Positions 57,369-64,000 of a stretch of 64,000 nt of DNA are shown here, in pieces (within the stretch, counting starts at the first letter, position 1; the number at the start of each line of letters is the position of its first letter). A program made the translations under genes and the position numbers. The stretch is taken from NCBI GenBank assembly GCA_036365515.1, contig CM070877.1, positions 6,953,001 through 7,017,000 of the forward strand, in the 5' to 3' direction. The notes beneath the pieces were generated by a model. That model was not told the origin of the DNA and ran no database searches. It was given only the letters and a program-made list of their open reading frames with translations. The stretch is from Torymus aiolomorphi (Eukaryota > Arthropoda > Insecta > Hymenoptera > Torymidae).

Positions 57369-59892
57369 CCCATTAAATCCTGAGCCGAATCTAGGCTAGA
57401 TAGCATCAAACTAACTATTGGATTGGTGGCGTAGCCGAAAAAAAAGTATCCGTGTGTTCTCTTTTATCATTTGCAATTGTTTATAAAAAATCATTTAAAC
57501 AAATAGATAAAAAATTTGTAATTTTCAAAAACTAAATGCGGCAATCAATTCTATGGGAAAAGTCATGAAGAAAATCTTAGTGACGTTTTTTTGTCAGACT
57601 TCAAATTGTTAGTGTAAAAATGGTAAACAAATGCATTATCAGAGGCATAGATGAAATTATAAGTGGCCATTTTCGTGACTTTTACACAGATATTTTTTAC
57701 ATTTAGAGCAAAATTTCTGAGTCCTTACAGAACACATCGATATGCTACATCTTCTACGTAGCCCTATCTTCATCTCATGTTCATCCGGTAATGAAGAAGT
57801 CGTGTATTGTCGTCTAGATCGCTCTATATTGGAGAACTTTTCAATATAATATTCACATACCTCTTGTATGACATCTTTAAATCCTTTTTTATCATCAGTA
57901 TGAAGTTGATTATAAATGATTGTAGCATTAGCTAAAGATGCTTGAATAAGTCGTAAAAAAAGACACCATGTCCACTTTTTACTTCGAATTGAAGGCATCA
58001 AAGCATTGCAATGTTGATCATGAAGATCGACTCCTTCCATATTTTTATTATACATAAAAAATGCATACGGAAAAAGAATGGATTTTTTAGACTTTTCATG
58101 CCATCTCTGCATTTCAACTTTTGGTTCATCTCCATATCTAGATAGGATTGACACTGGCTTAGAGTCCATGACAGTTATGTAATTCAAATTAGAATTAGCT
58201 TCATGAACTGAAATGGTATAAGTTCCTCTTTCTGATTGTTTTGGCATATCGATTTTCGTTTTTACACGATTCTGTCGAACTGTTCCAGTTGTTGATAGCC
58301 CTTTTTTTAAATGTATCATTAAATCGGGAGAAGAAAACAAATTATCAAAATATACATGGTATTTGCTGAGCTCTTCTTTTTGAATAGTTCTCAATAGATC
58401 TTGAAGCAATTTGATTACAACTCTTGATCCTAAACATAGAGAAACTAATGGATTACGCGTATCAGTACCAGATTTGCCTGCGTAATATAGTGCCCATAAC
58501 TTTATTCCAAATCTGATCGGTTTGTTTCTGATACACTGTTTTATACTAAACCTTCCAAAATATTTCACCATTATTTCATCAATAGATAAAGTGTAATCAA
58601 AAAACCTAAATTGCATACAATTTGATCGGAATAAGTCATACAAATACCTAATTTTCCATAGCTTATCATTTTCATCTTTGTCTTGCAACTTGTAAAATCT
58701 TATGGATTTTTTTATTTCGAAAAATTTATCTCTTGTCATGAATTCTTTGATCACAGAGCATTGTAGAAGCCGACTATTTGACCAATAATCACGCTGACTT
58801 TTTCTGGAGTTGAAAATAGTAATCATAATGACAAGAAATCTTTCAAGATCAATCATACTTTGTAAGTTCGAAATTATTTTCTGAAGTTGCTTCAATAATA
58901 TGGTTTTTTATCGCGCTTGAAAAAAACAATTCAAATAATTCTAATGAGTTTTTTATTATAAAATGATAAAATGGAACTATTACTGAAGCAACTAGTATAA
59001 TCGTCAGTACTTCCAACGGAGCTATCGTTGTAACCATAATTCTGCCAATCATAAACATGATTAGGCTCTAATAATGTTTGCGTACTTGTGTAAGAACTCC
59101 TTACATGTTGGTAAGAACCCGCAGGAAGTTCACAAGATAGGATATCTTCATCTGGATCGTGAAGAGAATTTCCATCAGAACTATTGTCGTCAGAAAGTAA
59201 GAGTAAATCGGCAACTCTTCGCCTTGACATTTTTTACCGGGGTGCCTCAAAAGATTAGATACACGGGATGATGCTAATATGTAAATCGAAAAAAAATAGA
59301 TAAAAATTCTATTACTATATAGTTTTTTCGAATAAAAGTGTTATATTGATTTCAGATATAGAATAATTTCTGAAAATCAAGACATTTTGAATAAGTAGAA
59401 TAAATAAAAACAAATATAACCATGTATACTAATTGATTAGTATATCTATACGTAAAATAAAGATAGATATAGTGTATCTATTTATACGGTATAGATATAA
59501 TATAATTATTTATACGGTATAAATATAGATATAGTATATCTATACATACGGTATATATAAATACACTATGCGCCGTTTTAAATCTTCCAACTACAACACT
59601 GTTCAAATTTAGATTTCCTCAATTTGTATTTCTTTATACCATTTTTACACTAACAATTTGAAGTCTGACAAAAAAACGTCACTAAGATTTTCTTCATGAT
59701 TTTTCCCGTAGAACCGATTGCCACTTTTAGTTTTTCAAAATTACAAATTTGGTATCTATTTGTTTAAATAATTTTTTATAAACAATTGCAAATGATAAAA
59801 GAAAAAACACGGGTACTTTTTTTCGGCTATTCCACCAATCCTATAGTTCGTTTGATGCTATCTAGCCTAGATTCGGCTCAGGATTTAATGGG
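57369..59892 (-). mobile_element. piggyBac transposon with about 260-bp terminal inverted repeats
   Basis: 2524 bp flanked by TTAA (57365-57368, 59893-59896), with ends CCCATTAAATCCTGAGCC and GGCTCAGGATTTAATGGG. The inverted arms continue to about 57632 and 59626, including CTAGGCTAGATAGCATCAAAC and AAAACGTCACTAAGATTTTC. It carries a broken transposase on the minus strand. It lies inside the presumed Rim-like intron. Confidence 0.9.
57657..59230 (-). pseudogene. piggyBac transposase, frameshifted
   Basis: DDD-type transposase that cuts and pastes at TTAA. It starts at ATG 59230 (MSRRRVADLLLLSDDN) with an acidic, disordered leader. FYHFIIKNSLELFELFFSSA marks the beginning of the catalytic part, then IDLERFLVIMI and RDYWSN. 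Catalytic Asp are seen in LSIDEIMVKYFGR, YHVYFDNLFSS and MEGVDLHDQHC. The C-terminal Cys-rich finger is CSVRTQKFCSKCKKYLCKSH. Two frameshifts, at about 58975 and 58870, divide the N-terminal region into three frames. The main block 57657-58895 (412 codons) is open. All three Asp survive, so the copy is young but probably inactive. Confidence 0.88.
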
Positions 59893-60870
59893 TTAAGTTA
59901 GTTAACTTATATGATAATATGATTATATGTACATAACTTATATGTAATATGATTTTATATGAAAAAGTAATTAAATTCATTGGATGAACTACCGAAATAT
60001 ACACAGAAAAAAAAAACAAATAAAAATCCACTTGTAAAACTTTACAAATAATTTATCAGAATATTTATTTGTCCACCTAATTCTGTCTTTCACTTACCGT
60101 CAAAATCAAAGAGTGTGTTACTAACTATTTTATAACTAAGACAGCTTGTGAACTACTTTTCATCCATTTCAGCTTAACTAACTTGAATATGCTTAAAACG
60201 GGCTTGTATATACAATAACAGTACTCATACATGGTTAGAAAGGATTTTTCGCGCAATCACCTTTACAGCGACCAGTCTGACCCTTTCAGGAGACGGCAGG
60301 TAACTTGAAAACTCCACCAGACTTATTGGATATTTATATAAATAAAATAAAACATATCTCTAGAAATAAATCATATCTCTAGAAAATATCAAGGAAAAAA
60401 TGCCGACCCTCTAAAAGTATATATAAGATACTGTATTACCTAATATAACTAATTGTGAACAGATTAGATAAATTATAGATGAATACATATTTTGTTTCTT
60501 CAAATAACCGTAACAAGTAAAAAAATATTTTTCAGTGTACTTACTTAATACGACGAGATAACACTTCCGTACAATCCGTTATTGATTTTAAAGCTTATAT
60601 TCCGACTATATACACTTATTGTATTATTAATCGCGCAAGTCATACAAAATTAAAAAGAAAAAATTGAAAAAAAATATGAATACCACTCTGAAAAATTTTA
60701 ATCAATCAACGGGACATTTTTTTCATGTTATTTTTATTTTACAGCTATCAAATATTTATTTATTTAAGGAGGTTGGGGAGTCTTGATTAATATCAACCTA
60801 AAGAATTTTTTACAATGATTTTTACACGTACCATAATACAAGCAACGACATTCATTGAAGGTAGAGATCT
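59893..60870. other. AT-rich intronic stretch
   Basis: Nothing recognisable apart from low-complexity A/T runs and scattered short palindromes. Confidence 0.5.
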
Positions 60871-61490
60871 TAAGATGACGAAATAGTAGATTATGCACCT
60901 AGGAAGTAAAGTAGGCTATTTATGCCCGTGAGGGATTTTATGTCCGAGCGAAGCGAGGGCAGCAACTCGCGGACGTTCATAGCCCTCATTGCTCTCGAGG
61001 GCAATATACAATTTTTTCGCATGCCCGGCGGAAAATTATTTATGCTTAATCACTGATTAAGGTCGAAAACGTCACATAACCTCACTCCTAGAAACTGCGA
61101 TGCTTATGCTCGTGTGTCTAATTTTTTCCCGATTGGTTCCACCTGCAGTAACTTGCGGCTCGAGCGAAGCGAGAGCAGCAACATGCAGGTGGTGCTAACC
61201 GGGAAAAAAGTGGGGAACCGTGCATGCGCGTCGCAGTTTCTAGGCGAGAGTACATGTGGCCAGTCCAGAGCACGTGTAAATTGCCACCCGAGCCGAAGGC
61301 GAGGGTGGCAAACACGAGCTGGGGGCTAGCCAATTTTACTCCCGTGGTGCGTATATACTATTTTTCGCCATACCCGGGCTGAAAACACCACATTCCCGTT
61401 TTTGAGCCGGGCGGGAATGTGGCACTTTCAGCCAGGGTATGTCGAAATAGTATATATTACGCACCAAGGGAGGAAAAAATTTGGACAGGC
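60871..61490. repeat. Dispersed repeat with GAGCGAAGCGAGGGC core, copy 2, plus hairpins
   Basis: 60880-61110 matches 33850-34100 closely. It is followed by a hairpin at 61120-61220 (CCCGATTGGTTCCACCTGCA with TGCAGGTGGTGCTAACCGGG) and another at about 61340-61470 (GGTGCGTATATACTATTT with AAATAGTATATATTACGCACC; CGGGAATGTGG stem). The cores GAGCGAAGCGAGAGC and CGAGCCGAAGGCGAGGG recur in different stems. Confidence 0.7.
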
Positions 61491-61899
61491 CAATTTTACT
61501 TTAAGTGGCACTTTCGGCCCGCTAGGCAAAAAACATTTTTTTAACGACATTTAATTATTATTAAGACTAGTTACCGTCACCTAGAAGACAATTCAACAAA
61601 ACATGACAATCATTTTGACTTTTTATCCAATTTAGATTTCAAAACGGTCATCTTGTTCCTTGTTCAATTTCAGGGGTAGTTACCATTTACCAAAGGAAAA
61701 ATTAGAAAATTATCTAAACCTGCAAAGTTACATTTAATTGTTTATGAGAGACTTTGACATATTTATAAACAATTGATAGGTTTCTGATTAGTCAATAAGG
61801 CAGGCCAGTACTTGGTGAAATTAATTATTCCATTCAAATATTTTTACTATGAAAGCTATTAGACATTAGAAATGTTCTGTTGCGACTAACGAGAACTAA

Positions 61900-62200
61900 T
61901 TCCAGACTCAGAACAATATAGGTACAACTTTTTCATATGCCCGGCGGAAAGTTATTTCTGTTTAATCCCTGATTTCAGGGCTGAAAACGTTACATAACCT
62001 CACTTCTAGAAAGTGCAAAACCTATGTTCATTTCTCTACTTTCTTCCCAACTAGTGCCGCCTGCAAGCGATTTGCGGCCCGAGCCAAGCGAGGGCAACAA
62101 CACGCAGGCGGCGCTAGCTGGGAATAAAGTATAGAGAAATGCGCATGCGCGTGGCAGTTTCTAAGAAGGAGCCCATGTGGCGTTTTATTCCCTGTCGTCA
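61900..62200. repeat. Dispersed repeat with GAGCGAAGCGAGGGC-like core, copy 3
   Basis: It shares TTTTTCATATGCCCGGCGG, TAATCCCTGATTTCA, ACGTTACATAACCTCAC and the hairpin CCAACTAGTGCCGCCTGCA / TGCAGGCGGCGCTAGCTGGG-like with copies 1 and 2. The core here reads GAGCCAAGCGAGGGC. Confidence 0.65.
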
Positions 62201-62639
62201 GGAAATAAACACAATACTATACGCCAGGGTATGCTAAAAAAGATATTTTTTACCATAGTGTCTATTTGCCGAATATATTTACCGATCATACTTAGTTTTA
62301 CCGACTAATAAATATTTCCGGATTTAATTACGTAGAAAGGATAAGAAACGGGGACATAAAAATGCCAAAAGAGACAATTTCGAGAGTCGTCCTACTTCGG
62401 CTGGTTATTTTGTTTTATATAGATGAAATTATGTAATAATATGCCTAATGATGAACTAGTTCTGCGGGCCATCCAGAGAATGCTTAATTTTTTAGTTTTT
62501 TAACAAGTCTTGCTAGGACCAGCATTCAAAGAATTAAAAATGTACAAATTTTTATTCTAATTTGATTTAATTATTTAGTATTAAATAGTTAATAATAACA
62601 ATTCAAATGTAGCGGAAGTAGCGAATTTTGTTCGCGCCT

Positions 62640-62945
62640 ATTCCTTACAGACCAATCAACGAACTACGATAAATAATTATATGGAATAGTTAAATATTAT
62701 AAGCTTTAAAAATCAGGAATCGAAGCAAAATTGACAAAGTTTCATTATTTTTTATTATCATGCAAAAAAGTTTAGTACAAAATATATTAAAGATTTTGAT
62801 AAAATAATGAAACTTTTTCAATTTTGCTTCAATTCCTGATTTTTAAAGTTTATATATAATATTCGTATTTCATTTCCGTATAGACGTTCTGAACGGAAAA
62901 ATCGTTAACTATTCCATATAATTATTTATCGCAGTTCTAACTATA
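62640..62945. repeat. Foldback of about 300 bp
   Basis: CGATAAATAATTATATGGAATAGTTA near 62670 pairs with TAACTATTCCATATAATTATTTATCG near 62905. Inner arms share TTTAAAAATCAGGAAT and CAAAATTGANAAAGTTTCATTATTT. The right arm carries an extra segment of about 45 bp at about 62858-62902. Confidence 0.75.
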
Positions 62946-64000
62946 AAAACTAACTTTTGGTAGGGACGATATAGCCATAACATTCTAGAAGACTAGATTT
63001 ATTCATCTTTAAGGATATTATGACTATATAAGGTCTCTGTAAAGAATTAGGTTTCAAAGTTAAATTGCGATAAATAATTATATATAAAATAGTTAATCAA
63101 TTCTCAGCTCAGACAATTTGAACGAAGATATAAGTTAAATATTGCATGATCCAAAAATCCCAAATTAAGGTGGTTAGTGCGGTATCGTGCAAGCCAAAAG
63201 TACAATGGGTAGAATGCCGTACACATATAGCGCTCTCTCGGGTTTCCCAAGTCCCCACTGACCCCGCAGGCCGCACTCTCAAACTTTCACGCCAGACTGT
63301 CCACACGTAGCGCCGCTTCATCAGTGTCGAAGTATATTCACATAGAACGAGCGATTCTATCAGTTCTATGTTCTATCTACACACACACACACGCAGTGCG
63401 CCTTCGTTTGTTTATATTACACGCACACAAGGGAACGCGCGGCGTCGTCTAAACCGAGGCTATACGTACAACTGTAACAACTGTACTTATCTCGAAAACG
63501 GTGAAGCTAGGCTTCCTAAAATTTGGAGAGCATATTCAATGTATCGTCATTATAGTAACATTTCTCTTTTTTTTCAAACCGTTCATTTTTTACGTTTTCT
63601 GACGACTCTACTATAAGACACACCGTGTTAAATTTTGTAACTTTGAGAGCTTATATCTCATTAACGGTGAAGCTATGGCTTTCTGAAGTTTATAAATGTT
63701 GTGTATAATAGTAATAAGAATCTACCCTGCAAGTTTCAAGAAATTCTTAAGAAAGTTCAAAATCGCACTAATCCCCTCAAAGCAAATCAAACCAATTTCA
63801 TCAGTTTTAACTTCGGTATACGATTTCTAAAGCTCATGATATTCAAAATATTTTTCTGCGTAAATCGTCATTTAAACATTAATTGAATTACATTACGGTT
63901 AAGTACGTTACGGTTATAACAATCTTAAGATTAATAATCGATTAATATTTTCATGTATCAACAATTATTAGTAAATGAATAACGTATGGAAGAGCTGCGA
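62946..64000. other. End of window, no gene recognised
   Basis: The first part is AT-rich. 63170-63440 is richer in GC, with an (AC)n tract at about 63380-63392, but neither strand shows a protein that I can name. The short ORFs 63109-63321 and 63368-63616 lack any motif. Confidence 0.4.

Overview
The window is eukaryotic nuclear DNA, most likely from an insect and plausibly a hymenopteran. The evidence is small GT-AG introns in AT-rich DNA, insect-type orthologues, (CT)n-rich promoters, and Jockey, mariner and piggyBac elements. The species cannot be named. I reconstructed six host loci, and in each case the codon phase closes across every splice junction. Rab6 (minus strand, 2069-7392) encodes a 209-residue Golgi GTPase and has a second possible last exon 3.2 kb downstream. 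ENTR1/SDCCAG3-like (plus, 11767-15750) encodes 471 residues. ATMIN/ASCIZ (minus, 16169-18255) encodes 483 residues, with four zinc fingers and ten TQT motifs that bind the LC8 dynein light chain. A FAM8A1-like RDD protein (plus, 30873-32280) has 319 residues. EXTL3/brother of tout-velu (plus, 40219-45033) has 949 residues in 11 exons. The first coding exon of a Rim-like active-zone protein (plus, 54262-54371) sits behind a GC-rich promoter, so 54372-64000 is probably its long first intron.

Layout. 1-8.2 kb holds Rab6, its long AT-rich 3' side and its CpG/CT-rich promoter. 8.2-11.55 kb is a wall of inverted-repeat elements between the divergent Rab6 and ENTR1 genes. 11.7-18.3 kb holds ENTR1 and ATMIN, tail to tail 418 bp apart, with three palindromic elements in ENTR1 introns. 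18.5-29.2 kb is almost pure transposon, including a 10-bp G-rich minisatellite inside one arm of a foldback element and a Russian-doll nest: TTA-flanked MITE, then a TAC-flanked foldback, then a 5.6-kb Jockey-like retrotransposon, then a mariner deletion derivative. 29.2-40 kb has FAM8A1, an unknown gene broken by a TTAA-type MITE, a LINE fragment and more foldbacks. 40-45 kb is EXTL3. 45-52.6 kb is mostly foldback elements. 52.6-64 kb is the Rim-like promoter and first intron, with a piggyBac transposon carrying about 260-bp terminal inverted repeats.

The host genes do not form an operon. Several do share a cell-biological theme (Golgi/endosome traffic, ER quality control, heparan sulfate synthesis, synaptic release), probably by coincidence. 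The strongest non-gene signal is in the repeats. Many foldbacks sit in unbroken chains that share a single target site (TAA/TTA for one group, TTAA for another). Three of them carry tandem repeats of 10-11 bp, about one helical turn, and in two of these the expansion is in one arm only. All gene names rest on reading protein motifs by eye; no database search was run.
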